Positions 26,101 through 33,104 of a stretch of 64,000 nucleotides of DNA are shown in pieces. Where the stretch lies: the NCBI GenBank assembly GCA_013076295.1, contig RQOL01000861.1, forward strand, positions 1,302,001 to 1,366,000, written 5' to 3'. Under the pieces are notes generated by a model, which saw only the letters and a list, made by a program, of their open reading frames with translations, searched no databases and was not told where the DNA came from. Position 1 is the stretch's first letter. Each line of letters begins with the position of its first letter. Source of the stretch: Sanderia malayensis. Lineage: Eukaryota; Cnidaria; Scyphozoa; Semaeostomeae; Pelagiidae. The position numbers were made by a program, and so were the translations under genes.

Positions 26101-28398
26101 ACATCGTTATATCAATTTTGTAATATTGCCTAGGTTTTCAACAATTTTCGACAGCCTGTTATCATGGAGACATGGTTTCCGGGTAAAAATCAAATCAAAT
26201 TGAATTCCCTGATTTTTCCGTGCAGAAAAACAATTACTGGGCGTTTTTTAATCTGATAAAATATTTTCCAGCCAGTAGCATCTTTTTTGTTTTTATTTTG
26301 TTTTTCTGTACACAGATACCGTTGGATAATTTGGATTAGGGTCAAGGTGTCAAACCTGAGTTGACAAGGCTGGGGTTGAGGTCACGGTCAGTGTGAGTGG
26401 GATTAAGGTCAGGGTCAGTGTGAAGGGTCAAACCTGAAGCATACATAAAGAAAACTCAAATGGAATGGAACAGGCTAGCGTTTGTACCCAACAGGAACTA
26501 TAAGGTGATAAAAGAAGTTGATTTACTGTGATATGATTGTACAAATCAGTGTGTGCATAGGAACGTATACTAAAAATATAACCTTACCTTCTTGTGCTGG
26601 CTAAGTAATCGAGAAGATGGGAAAACTGCTCAGCAAATGTTATGTCATCAACTTCAGTATATTTTGGTATGGTTACTACTATGCCTCCATTCAAGTCTTT
26701 GCCACCTAAACATAATCATTTTCAATGTGTTAATTATGTTATGGATTGAAGTTAAAAAGGGTTAGGCACATGGGAACTGTGGTGGCCAAAGGGGGCATGC
26801 CCCCCCACCTTTTGGCAAACTATGCAAAAGTGCCCTTTTTAAGCTGCCCCCACCCCATTTTTTAGATGCTTCCCACATCCCTGAGAAGGGAGCAAAGCGA
26901 GATTGGTTGGTATAGATTTCTAAGATTAAGCAATGGTCGATTACGATGAGGTCAAATAGCATCAAAAAAATATCTTAATAACTGAGCATGAAATATGAAA
27001 TGTTTTGCCGAGAAGTTGGAAAGGGCTTACTTTGATAATGACAAGTTAAAAGTGTTGGGGTGAAATGTGTGGGGGCAATGTTACCATGAGGGGTTATTGG
27101 AAAAAATGTCTAAATCTCAAAAAACAGATTCTATGCAGATGTAAATTGAGAAATGTGTGTGGAAAAAAGATAAAATGAAGTATGGTAAAATAGAGTGATG
27201 TTCAATCATTACATGATAAATGGATGCTTGTAAAAACAGGCTTTCATCTTAGAGAATAGCAGGAGAATGAAAAGTCTCACTAAAATGTGAATACCCTGAA
27301 TACAGCCCACAATGAATAGTAATGTTTACAAGCAAACCCTAACTGCAAGTTGGCATGTGAGTCAAAGAAAACTGCAGTAAAGAAGCACCATAACTGCATG
27401 TTCAAAGCAGACTATACTCTGCACATTTCACTATTCTTTCAGTGACTTAAACGTTATTGACACGCACAGCTCTCGAAGTTAAACGGTTTTGAGCTTCCTG
27501 GTTACACTTTTCTTAGAAAACAATAAAACCTTTGTTCAAAGTCTGAAAATGTAAGGCTGGTCATTTCAAAAGAAGTATTATACGCGACAAAACGGGAATA
27601 TAAATTGCCCAGTGAATCATGCTGTCGTTAAAAAGAGAAAATAAACATTAAGAATAGATTCTGTTGACGAATAGCGGAGTCCATAATCCCTTCAGTCAAA
27701 AAAGACGTCAGCATTGGGCAGGAAAGTTGATCGGAATAGTTCACTTTCAGACAACTCATTTTGCTAAACAATCCGATTAGGTATTGTTCCTAGATCGACT
27801 ATTGATTCGTTTTAAATCGCGTAAATTGGACTCGGTTTTGAATTAGTGGGTAAAAATAAACAGGGTACTCGAAATGTGGGTAAAGGTGTCATAATAAGGA
27901 AAAAATCTCCAAATTTAGGTTTCCAAGGGGTTTCGAAATAGAAATTATAAAAGCTACCTGAATATCAAATCAAGTAAAGAGAAGAAGAAAGCACTGAAAA
28001 TTTTATACCAAAAAGAGACTCACCTGTAACAAATGCAGCTTTTTCGAATAAAAGTTCCTTGACATCTAAAGCTCTTGGCAAATCTAAACGTATCTCTCCT
28101 TAAAAAAAATAATTTTTAAAGTAACTGAGCCGCCAACTCTTCTAGGCCGTTTCATCAAAGATTGATCGAATGTACCACTACCACATAATCAAAGAGCTGC
28201 ATATTTCCTTTTTCAAACACATGAAATTATACACGCAAGTAAAAAGCAGAGAAACACTTGAAGTAAACAATAAACAGTTTTCAATTAGTCTAGCCATGCT
28301 TTGAAATATCTATTGACTAACAACTCACCTGGTGTGGAGAAGAAAGAGGCATCGCTATCGGAAGAAGCCTTCGACCAACGATCGGGATTATTACTCAT
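2067..28398 (-). CDS. TRIO: Trio/Kalirin-type Rho guanine-exchange factor, N-terminal part (gene continues past left edge)
   Basis: This is the orthologue of the Trio/Kalirin family, scaffold GEFs that activate Rac/RhoG/Rho at the cell cortex and steer axon growth in bilaterians. Ten minus-strand exons were resolved by AG/GT boundaries, open frames and matching phases: 28398-28329, 28098-28024, 26705-26588, 22085-21984, 17809-17696, 11103-10711, 9928-9806, 7546-7355, 6737-6366 and 2189-2067. In order they encode a short N-terminus, the CRAL-TRIO domain (landmarks VTGGKDLNGG, VLKPDGFGG, EYGGQLNYEHFVW) and spectrin repeats. The repeats carry family signatures such as KAPIE, RLDQC..FNIFKQDAEK, LNYTDIGEDL and SEEGKDLL..LQKP, in the same order as in vertebrate TRIO and KALRN. 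Phases leave a gap of 3n+1 bases between 26588 and 22085: one CRAL-TRIO exon of roughly 97 bp was not found. The later spectrin repeats and the DH-PH modules lie beyond position 1. Family identity is secure; Trio versus Kalirin is a vertebrate distinction that probably does not apply here. Confidence 0.9.
3276..3494. repeat. tandem duplication of a ~121-bp mariner-end repeat
   Basis: Two copies start GTCCGTTATAGAGAGGTGTC at 3276 and 3397. Each continues CCTTAATGAGGTTYCACTG and ends near GTTGTATATAACAG. The second copy carries small deletions. The motif resembles the end of a MITE with CAGTGRAACCTCATTAAGGG termini. Confidence 0.75.
3705..3737 (-). other. candidate in-frame Trio microexon (33 bp)
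   Basis: On the minus strand a T-rich tract ending CTTAG precedes 33 bases, followed by a GTAAGT donor. The 11 codons (AVETEGRIMDR) are open and phase 0. They would insert cleanly between the exon ending at 6366 and the one starting at 2189, at the junction of two spectrin helices. Vertebrate TRIO has nothing at this point, so this is either a lineage-specific cassette exon or chance. Confidence 0.25.
4186..4372 (+). repeat. left terminal inverted repeat of fold-back element
   Basis: This arm is the inverse of 5428-5654 over TATGG.ACGCCGTTACTGTC, the AGAACAAGTTTATCG tract, ATCTTACAGTATCTAGTTTC and AGATCAAGAATACAACACTT. It has two copies of the ATTTATCAATC subrepeat against four in the other arm. 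Confidence 0.85.
4346..4455 (+). repeat. 22-bp minisatellite, five copies
   Basis: Five consecutive 22-bp units of consensus ACTTTGCGCGATCGAGTTTT plus AC. Units 4 and 5 have GAGATTT instead of GAGTTTT. Each unit contains the palindromic core CGCGATCG. A single unit of the same repeat occurs in inverse at the inner edge of the right arm. Confidence 0.9.
4644..4910 (+). CDS. 88-residue ORF carried by the fold-back element
   Basis: The ATG has A at -3 and G at +4, a good animal context. The protein is acidic and predicted helical: MAANYNDLEQFFLEFDQLLQ at the start, MERKLENFVGVSVGMMYQL in the middle, and LLRELLQHSFEQAENNYTF near the end. It resembles in style the helical N-terminal segment of integrase-core proteins common in cnidarian genomes, but I do not recognise a family. 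No signal peptide or membrane span is seen. It may be a real element-encoded protein or a captured host fragment. Confidence 0.45.
   Translation: MAANYNDLEQFFLEFDQLLQNIETTSDNMALEYMERKLENFVGVSVGMMYQLESHSRRDNEIIGLLRELLQHSFEQAENNYTFIRASK
4963..5328 (-). CDS. 121-residue ORF carried by the fold-back element
   Basis: The ORF converges on the plus ORF from the other arm. It starts MNPTIRELLQNINRLGQELE (amphipathic helix), then a Gly/Gln/Ala/Pro-rich low-complexity section with GGGQQ and AAGAGGPGSHGPRP, then a basic C-terminus ending ANRRPNN. No domain is recognised. A helix plus disordered basic tail could bind nucleic acid or a partner, but that is speculation. Confidence 0.4.
   Translation of the reverse strand: MNPTIRELLQNINRLGQELEDGGGQQETGSNAVNENMHPLSTTAAGAGGPGSHGPRPMMPIQAQNVQAGNSVETELSQCFRRNSVPSSSTAVASRQLNAGPRFRMAYNFMKSTAANRRPNN
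5428..5654 (-). repeat. right terminal inverted repeat of fold-back element
   Basis: Reverse complement of the left arm. It is longer because of extra ~24-bp ACAACTCGATTGATAAATTT units at about 5538-5600. The outer end ...GGCGTGCCATA differs from the left arm by only a few bases. Confidence 0.85.
6366..6737 (-). CDS. TRIO: Trio exon, spectrin repeat
   Basis: This 372-bp, 124-codon phase-0 exon has a TTCTATTGCAG acceptor and a GTAAGT donor. It encodes YLVSSRRWMDQLLEF, YNITSEEGKDLLSALQKP, and VMDIILEMHEQNRQLTILWE ending FKKDSAE, which matches the TRIO repeat containing EVSQDGKSLLDKLQRP. Confidence 0.9.
6890..7165. repeat. degenerate AAGCGCCCC / TAAGCGCCCC repeat
   Basis: Copies of AATTAAGCGCCCC, AAATAAGCGCCCCTTTGACA, CGAATAAGGGCCC and GATAAGCACCCTCCCC lie close together before an ACGGTAG end. 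They resemble the CCTCGAATAAGCCCCC family of MITEs found elsewhere in the window, but are too eroded to bound precisely. Confidence 0.45.
7355..7546 (-). CDS. TRIO: Trio exon, spectrin repeat
   Basis: This 192-bp, 64-codon phase-0 exon has a CTTCTAG acceptor and a GTATTG donor, weaker than the others. It encodes EVQANIDSITRVAERL, LDNEWKKLYMAVEKRSALL and SYSFHKSSDEV, corresponding to the helix around the EW..F...L-ERS motif of TRIO. Confidence 0.9.
8509..8655. repeat. TG / TGTA microsatellite
   Basis: Compound simple repeat: (TG)n, then TATGTATGTA with scattered C substitutions, then (TG)n and (TA)n. On the minus strand it makes a spurious ORF of Thr/His/Tyr runs, which is not a gene. Confidence 0.95.
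9406..9493. repeat. 22-bp minisatellite, four copies
   Basis: Four units of ACGCAATGCTACGCCAYAGG plus GC in direct repeat. The variable positions alternate CACAGG and CATAGG, suggesting a higher-order 44-bp unit. Confidence 0.88.
9524..9764. mobile_element. palindromic MITE (ACCGTAAATCCTCGAATAAGCC family)
   Basis: Ends ATACCGTAAATCCTCAAATA and, inverted, TTATTCGAGGATTTACGGTAT bound 241 bp. The interior (ATTGTTCAATGTTAAGCAAA, TATTTGCAATACATTCACTA) is shared with copies at 54.7, 55.1 and 58.5 kb. There is no coding capacity. It is the type member for this window. Confidence 0.85.
9806..9928 (-). CDS. TRIO: Trio exon, spectrin repeat
   Basis: This 123-bp, 41-codon phase-0 exon runs from a TTTAAG acceptor to a GTAAGT donor. 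It encodes MLAWIQENRTEYLLNYTDIG and EEHKQFEANCV, matching MFDWITHNKGLFLNSYTEIG of TRIO. The leading Met is internal, not a start. Confidence 0.9.
9929..10710. other. Trio intron content
   Basis: Nothing coding is seen. Fragments reading GGCTCCGGGCGTTAAATGG and GTCCCCGGGCGTTTAATTAA around 10591-10684 look like relics of a GGGCGTTTA-type repeat also present near 35.9 and 62.7 kb. Confidence 0.4.
10711..11103 (-). CDS. TRIO: Trio exon, first spectrin repeat region
   Basis: This 393-bp exon is 131 codons in phase 0, with a TTTTTGCAG acceptor and a GTACGT donor. It encodes one spectrin-type triple helix: AFEKFLFESMALSTKL at the start, HVKKWIVKAPIEILEEES in the middle, and LWQGRKTRLDQCLQFNIF then KQDAEK at the end. 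The KAPIE and LDQC..IFKQDAEK segments are nearly identical to vertebrate TRIO and KALRN. Confidence 0.92.
14019..14177 (-). CDS. candidate alternative first exon inside Trio
   Basis: The ATG at 14177 opens 53 codons (MSNAIMESIEFRRDKF, then an acidic Asp/Ser run, ending FPNHFSN) and stops exactly at a GTGAGT donor in phase 0. The next Trio exon (11103-10711) is also phase 0. Splicing would therefore give an isoform that starts at the spectrin repeats and lacks CRAL-TRIO, like the alternative promoters known in Kalirin. The acidic run is encoded by a simple ATC/ATT repeat, so chance is possible. Confidence 0.28.
14418..14726 (-). CDS. hydrophobic ORF of unknown status, possibly a membrane-protein fragment
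   Basis: The ORF runs from an ATG through 102 codons with three hydrophobic stretches: FQFLLLIVSSPIWLA, LALFIALNGISVILFCSVSV and FLQHGCLIITTGILLVNVAF. A polar loop separates the last two. The spacing recalls adjacent transmembrane helices of a class C receptor, but no diagnostic motif is present and no clear splice partner was found. It may be chance, because the region is T-rich on this strand. Confidence 0.18.
   Translation of the reverse strand: MYFQFLLLIVSSPIWLATNPSDLALFIALNGISVILFCSVSVLFGTLKRFESRHTHTGDSPSTYSIPKQHCIADNRIVLATFLQHGCLIITTGILLVNVAFK
14928..15000. repeat. ATG/TAA-rich low-complexity tract
   Basis: Imperfect trinucleotide-like runs of ATGATGACG, GATAATGATAATAG and AATAATAATATTAATAATGG. 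A shorter ATC/TCA run lies at about 14039-14083. Confidence 0.8.
15571..15660. repeat. 24-bp AAATAAACAA minisatellite
   Basis: Three perfect 24-bp units (GGAAATAAATAAACAAATAA plus ACAA) followed by a degenerating fourth. On the minus strand it produces an artefactual ORF with CLFVYLFP repeats. Confidence 0.92.
17696..17809 (-). CDS. TRIO: Trio exon, end of CRAL-TRIO domain
   Basis: This 114-bp exon is 38 codons in phase 0, with a CCACAG acceptor and a GTGAGT donor. It encodes the terminal CRAL-TRIO strand and helix, VKYISPLQLTKEYGGQLNYE then HFVWVKMRT. The GG-L-Y-H--W pattern is diagnostic of the domain end in Trio/Kalirin relatives. Confidence 0.9.
17810..21983. other. Trio intron content
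   Basis: No exon, ORF of substance or complete transposon was recognised except the mariner-like repeat at 20378-20533. A short poly-C run occurs at about 18692. Confidence 0.45.
20378..20533. mobile_element. mariner-type MITE relic
   Basis: The left part ATTGAAACCTCTCTAAGGCG and the right part TTAGGGGATTCGCTGTATA are loosely inverse (TACAGYGAAWCC...TAAGGYGGAC). The ends are degraded but match the style of the 3.3-kb repeat. Confidence 0.45.
21984..22085 (-). CDS. TRIO: Trio exon (CRAL-TRIO, KPD motif)
   Basis: This 102-bp exon is exactly 34 codons, phase 0 at both ends, with a TTTTTTCAG acceptor and a GTGAGC donor. It encodes VNNAYVLKPDGFGGIQRASF, which aligns codon for codon without gaps to the VALIIKPDNFWQKQRTNF part of vertebrate TRIO. 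Confidence 0.85.
22450..22571 (+). CDS. candidate plus-strand exon of unknown gene nested in Trio
   Basis: CTGCAG acceptor and GTAAGT donor bound 122 bp that are open in one frame (TLRFYSCMGREDFSTAKEPL, then QFGKMRSKNNEFLELWLE). An acceptor-like CCTTACAG at about 22681 precedes a further open stretch ending near 22849, whose linking phase is not settled. No family was recognised, and it could be intronic chance. Confidence 0.2.
23459..23609. mobile_element. 151-bp MITE with TACAGTAAAAA ends
   Basis: Left end TACAGTAAAAATCGCATATA; right end inverted TACAGTAAAAACCCGCATAT. Inner arms TAAGAACCTTCAGG and TAAGAACCTGTAAA extend the palindrome. TA flanks and no ORF indicate a mariner-mobilised element. 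Confidence 0.8.
26588..26705 (-). CDS. TRIO: Trio exon 3, CRAL-TRIO
   Basis: This 118-bp exon has a TTTAG acceptor and a GTAAGG donor, entering in phase 1 and leaving in phase 2. It encodes GGKDLNGGIVVTIPKYTEV and a helix ending LLDYLASTR, the first beta-strand and helix of the CRAL-TRIO domain. The following exon, expected to carry the central strand of the fold (VIVDMRG-like in relatives), was not located. Confidence 0.85.
26706..28328. other. Trio introns 1 and 2 with exon 2 between
   Basis: Apart from exon 2 (28098-28024), nothing is supportable. A G/C-rich patch around 26760-26840 (GGGGGCATGCCCCCCC) resembles the interior of the hAT elements but has no bounded ends. Confidence 0.4.
28024..28098 (-). 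CDS. TRIO: Trio exon 2, start of CRAL-TRIO domain
   Basis: This 75-bp exon follows a TTTTTTTTAAG acceptor, is phase 1 at both ends and ends at a GTGAGT donor. It encodes RALDVKELLFEKAAFVTG, matching the MDVLPILKEKVAYLSG stretch of vertebrate TRIO that leads into the CRAL-TRIO fold. Confidence 0.8.
28329..28398 (-). CDS. TRIO: Trio exon 1 (start codon)
   Basis: The ATG at 28398 opens a 23-codon serine/aspartate-rich N-terminus beginning MSNNPDRWSKASSDSD. The exon ends CCAG before a GTGAGT donor, in phase 1. The start is chosen because this is the only upstream exon whose phase joins the next one and because vertebrate TRIO also has a short low-complexity leader before the CRAL-TRIO domain. 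A further non-coding 5' exon cannot be excluded. Confidence 0.75.
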
Positions 28399-29717
28399 CC
28401 TGGATTAGAAATATTCACAACAAATTTTAAGTTGTCCACAATGGTTTCCATTGATTAGTTGACTACAAATATCCAATTAGTAAGCTTCAGCTATAATTCT
28501 ATCAAGTTTCCATGATTATCCATTCGTCAATATAACTGAAAAATATCGGTTTTTACTTATATAACTGGCCTAAATTATTATCGGCCTCGCCACAATACAA
28601 ATTGTCTTGTCTTGCCCTCCTCCTCGCGATGATGATGAACGAACACGCTCATTGATTTGAATGTAATCGCATAAATTATCGCCACTGCATGCTTAATTTT
28701 CAGTGTTTTCCATGTGTCTTCTCACAATGGTAATATTGTTTGCTGTCTGTGAACCAAAGTCTCTGATAAAAAAGAACGTGTATGTTCTTCACTCTTTGCG
28801 AACTTAATTATTGGACTAAATGTTGGTGCATTCAAGTGGTTGCTCGTAACTTCGAAAACCTGAAATTTTAATCAGGAAACCTTTGAGCAAAAAGCCGGAA
28901 TATCAAGTCAGGAATGAGCGTAGATTTTCTGCTCTTGCAAGACATTTTCTCGCAGTTTCAGCTTCTAAAGCCATACTAAAATACAACTAATCTCCTCAAA
29001 ACTATAAAAATGCAAATTAAAAAGTTAATGCGGGAGAGCAAGTGCTGCGCAAAGAAAGGTATTTGGTTCGAGTCTGGCCTTCAATCAAATCTCTTCCAAT
29101 TTAAAATTAATAATTAACAGCTTAACAGTAGCCATTTTATTTATCACTAATTTTATCATTTTGGTTTTTACTTATTTATTCAACTTTTGAATTGTAAACC
29201 AGGCTGAAAACAAGCTTTGCTTAATCCTGTTATTTACGTTAAAGAAATTTATACATCCATACATACATATATACAAAATGATCCTTCCCAGGCAGCAGTC
29301 AGGTTCAATCACGTTGCATTCAATGTTAAAGTAAGGCATGCGTTTCGTATCGTCTCTAAAACAAAAGTCAATGTGAATTGTGGCATTTTGTTTGGGTTCG
29401 GCATGTTATAAGTTCTATTCGTACAACACAAATTAACGAGGGTTGATGTTCTGTGGTATAGGTGCAATTAACCCGGGTTCGACCCGAATTGAGTTTTAAA
29501 AATGTAGTATGTGATCGCAGAACTTAGGCAAACGCGGGTAAGTTTCTCTAATGAGCACGTCAGCGCTTACACCACACAAAAACTGTTTAACTCGAGTCAA
29601 CGAAACTAACAGGATTAGCTTGTATGTAATGTAATGTATTACTTTCTAGGTTAAAAACCGTCGCTGTAGAGCTATTTGCAAAATTCCATTTCATCAAAAG
29701 TAAGTTACTCTTGACGC

Positions 29718-30416
29718 CAGTGGCGGCGCCAGCTCTAAAAAAGTGGGGGGGGTTTCTGGGGCGGGCAAGAAGTTTTTAAAAATTGTGTCTTGCTGTTCTA
29801 GGGGTACATGGCGTGCCGAAGGCACGCTCGCAATGGCCGGAGGCCGTTGCTTAAAACAGCTGGGGGTCTGGCGGGCGCTGTAAGCCCCCCCAGCGGGTCC
29901 AGGGCAGCGCCCTGGTAGGGGGCCAGGGGGCCAAGTCACCGGAAGCTCCCGGGATTTTGTCATTTCTGAGGTCTCAAAATGGCTTAGGATCCTTTGACTT
30001 CTCTTTCTGCATACATTATTAGAACAACACAAAAAACCTTTACAGAAACATAAGAAATGGGTATAGTTACGAGAGTTAATCTCAGCGAAAATGTTTTGAA
30101 ACAACACCCGTTGATAGCAGCGTTGAACGTCGGAAAACGTCGGAGAATTCCCTTCCAAGATGGGGATTCATGGGAGACGCCCTAATGCTCTTTGAATTTT
30201 AAGCTGATATATGATTTCAAATATGGAAGTTTTACATGTCCAATAGAATCATGACCTGACCTGTAGACTTTAATTTTAACTAGGCACAATTCACAGAACG
30301 TAGGTCTACCCCCTCCTCCCCCCCCCAACTTTCTCATCGGATTTGCATGAATCTCAGAGACCATCTTTCTGAAAAAGTGGACTAGTCCCCCCATTCCCCC
30401 CCGGGCGCCGCCACTG
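29718..30416. mobile_element. non-autonomous hAT transposon with perfect 8-bp target duplication
   Basis: The 13-bp ends CAGTGGCGGCGCC and GGCGCCGCCACTG are exact inverse repeats. The flanks CTTGACGC (29710-29717 and 30417-30424) are an exact 8-bp target duplication, the hAT hallmark. The interior is GC-rich with poly-G/C runs and no transposase. The minus-strand reading frame through it recurs in the 40-kb element and is a repeat artefact, not a host gene. The exact duplication suggests a young insertion. Confidence 0.95.
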
Positions 30417-30789
30417 CTTGACGCAGCCTAAATAAATGTGGCGGGGGGGGGACAAATTTCAAAAGTCGAGTTTGGTTGCACAGGACTTAAATCATCATCG
30501 AAATTTTAAGACAATTCTAGCCTGAATAAATGGAACACGAGAATTATTTTGCCTTGGGATATAAGCAAAGAAAAATTTGTAAAAGAAGCTTAGAAAAGAC
30601 ATTTCTTAAAGCACACTGTTTGTGGTCATACGGGCCATACCTGTCCATGTATTGTAGAAAAGCAGGAAAATATACAATAGGTAGGCTCATATATATTTTG
30701 ATAATTTCTAAATTTTATATGATTATTTTATTTCAATACGCTTGATTCTAGTATGCATAGTATAGGCAATCAAGTACATTAAAACCGAA

Positions 30790-31805
30790 AACTTTCGGAC
30801 GATCAAACATTCGGACAAAATTGTGTCCGAAAATTTAATTGTCCGAAAGTACTAGCTGTCCGAAAGTTTTATTGACCGAAAGTTTGTTTTTTCAGAAGAC
30901 ACAGAAATGCACACAGAAATGGTGAATGTTCATCAAAGTTAATCATCTACGCATATAATTTCGCGCTTCTCCCATTTATTTTGACATTTTGAGCATTTTT
31001 GTTTTTTTCATCCTCATGCTCATCATCTTCAATCACAGGCCAATCAAGCTCAAGGGGCAAATTGTTTGAGCAACGTAACTTTTAAGCGTCTTTTGCCATC
31101 GCAACTGATCTACGAGGGAATACAAATCGTTGTCTTCCGCAAGAGGTTAGATTTCCAGAAGGCTTTGGCGTGACATACACATCAAACAATGGAAAAAAAG
31201 TGATTCAGTTGTTCAATTCAGTGATTTTCTCTTTGTGCAAAAACAACGTGATGAATTGAAGCTACCGAGGGAACAGAGGGCCATGGTTATCTTTGATGTG
31301 TTCAGGGAGCAAACAACAGATTCAGTACTTCAATTAATTGAAGACAATTACTGTGTCAGTATGTTTGTGCCAGCTAATTTAGCACACCATTTTCAGCCAC
31401 TGGAGCCTACTGTCAATGGTCCGCCAAAAATTTTTCGAAAATCAAAGTTTAAAGAGTCGTATGCCAAGAGTGTCGGGCCCATATCAATTGTGGAATTGAA
31501 GTCTATTCCATTGAAGTTTCACGAAAGCTTTTTACGATGAAACCTCTTCATGCACAGTGATTGACTTGGCTGTACGACTATTTGCGAAACAACCCTGAAA
31601 TGATGAGAAAAGGTTTTCGAATGTCACAGATCGATGTCGCATTAGCATGGAACTGGAGCCAGAGGACTCTTTTGAAGATTTAAACTATATATCATATCAA
31701 TTATGAACTAAAATGCATCCGCACACATTTTTTATAAAAATTCGTCCACAAATTTTGCCATCTTCATCGATTTTAGCTTTGTCCGAATATTTGTCTAGTC
31801 CGAGT
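30790..31805 (+). mobile_element. decayed Tigger/pogo-like DNA transposon
   Basis: Imperfect terminal inverted repeats flank a broken DDE transposase: left CTTTCGGACGATCAAACATT plus CGGACAAA, right inverted CTCGGACTAGACAAATATTC plus GGACAAA. Extra TTCGGAC/GTCCGAA units are scattered in the left arm to about 30890. Confidence 0.7.
31085..31690 (+). pseudogene. DDE-superfamily (Tigger/pogo-like) transposase remnant
   Basis: Fragments in shifting frames follow the family order: LPSQLIYEG near 31094, then an open section 31235-31540 with VIFDVFREQTTDSVLQLI and VPANLAHHFQPLEPTVNG followed by a K..F.ESY segment, then MKPLHA-like sequence near 31539. The DVF..Q.T and VPAN..H.FQPL..TVNG blocks are those of the catalytic domain end. 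Stops and frame changes before and after show it is inactive. The apparent first residue of the open section is not a true start. Confidence 0.8.
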
Positions 31806-32445
31806 GGATCCGTTCCAAAAAAGGTTACGATAGGTGTTTCGTTTACACGGGTACGCATGGATCCGTTCCTCTTTGGGAACGGGATCGTATCTTTTTGGGC
31901 ACGCTAGAAAAGCGGATCCATTTGGGTCCGTTCCCGTATCGGTGTCGTGTAAACGCTTGGAACGGAACCAGAACAGGCACGGCACTGAACTGAGGCTGTT
32001 GCAACTGAGGTTGTGTTATCGCGGGAAGTCCAAAATATAAGCAGTACAAATGTCTGGGCCTATTGAAAAGCAAGTAATATCAATTTTGTCTCTGATATTT
32101 TCCAATATAGCTTCTTTGTTGTGTGTGGTAAGTTTAGTTTGCGAACAACATCGACAGCGATTGAAGTTCATGTTGAACCAAACAACTGGGGCAGGTGAAG
32201 GAAGGAAATTCGTGTTCGCCATTTTCTGACAGTGTTTTGGCGCAATTACAAGTAACTAACAACAACAAAACACGCCTTAACTTGAACAACTGCGCATGCT
32301 CAACAATTGGATCCGTTCTCGTGTAAACTCAACAGCTTTTTGAGTCCGTTCCCGTGTAAACGCTATACAATCGTTCCCATATCGTACCCAAAAGGCACGG
32401 ACCTTTTGGGTCCGTATCTTTTTCTCTCGTGTAAACGGGGCCTTA
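31806..32445. repeat. repeat with five GTTTACACG motifs and inverted ends
   Basis: The unit TCGTTTACACGGG or its inverse occurs near 31841, 31946, 32322, 32351 and 32430, with GGATCCGTTCC and TTTTGGGTCCGTAYC blocks. The two ends are roughly inverse (GGTTACGATAGG...; ...GGGTCCGTATC). It is probably a non-autonomous transposon. The ORFs across it on both strands read through the repeat and are not genes. Confidence 0.55.
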
Positions 32446-33104
32446 ACAGCACTTTCTCATAAAAATAAAACGTAATTTCGCAATAACAAGAGTCCATTAT
32501 AGCTGGAAGGATGTTCAGTCATTTCTTTGTATTTTGAGTCGGGGATTTTGGTTCTGTCTGTGTCTGTAATATCAGGGTGTTCGTAAAGCGAGAGTTGACT
32601 CTTTGTCGCTTCTCATTTTTCTCCGCAGCGGAGGGCTACGCAGAGACACAAGAAACAAATTCAATTCATTAGTGCAAAAACAATGTCTATTGTTCTTTTC
32701 TGCCTGATTTTCCTTTGTCTCTTCATGCACCACACGCACATGTTTAATTAAACAGTTTCTTCAGCCTTTATTATTTGTTCTGTTGAAAGTTCAGCTCCAT
32801 CAAGTCTTATGATGAAATGCGATTTGGGATTTGCGATTGAGTTTCAATGCCGAGCAGGTGCATTTTTTGATCCAGAGCAAGTTTACAATTGTATTATGTG
32901 TAGAATGGACGTATTGTGAATTATTTGAAATTGAAAAAAGACCGCTCCTTCCATGTTGACATGTTGGCCTATGAGCTTAATCATCCCTAATAGACGCAGT
33001 TTGTCATAGAATTTACAGACGAGTTGCTATCGAAAGGAAATATCATGAGCGTGTGCTAAATCTTCGTATTTGTATGAGCACAAGACCGCTTTGGAAACTA
33101 GGAA

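Larger units (their letters stand above)
22086..26587. other. Trio intron(s) containing one unlocated exon
   Basis: Phases require a CRAL-TRIO exon of 3n+1 bases here on the minus strand. None with convincing similarity was seen. The region also holds a MITE (23459-23609) and an open plus-strand segment with good splice sites (22450-22571). Confidence 0.4.
28399..33104. other. intergenic region between divergent Trio and stonin
   Basis: Both 5' regulatory regions and any 5' UTR exons must lie here. It is occupied by a hAT element (29718-30416), a Tigger/pogo-like relic (30790-31805) and a GTTTACACG-rich repeat (31806-32445). No additional gene was recognised. Confidence 0.5.

Noticed and set aside
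29694..30158. 154-codon minus ORF similar to a plus ORF at 40347-40649
   Set aside because: The similarity is due to shared hAT element interior; no transposase or host domain is present.
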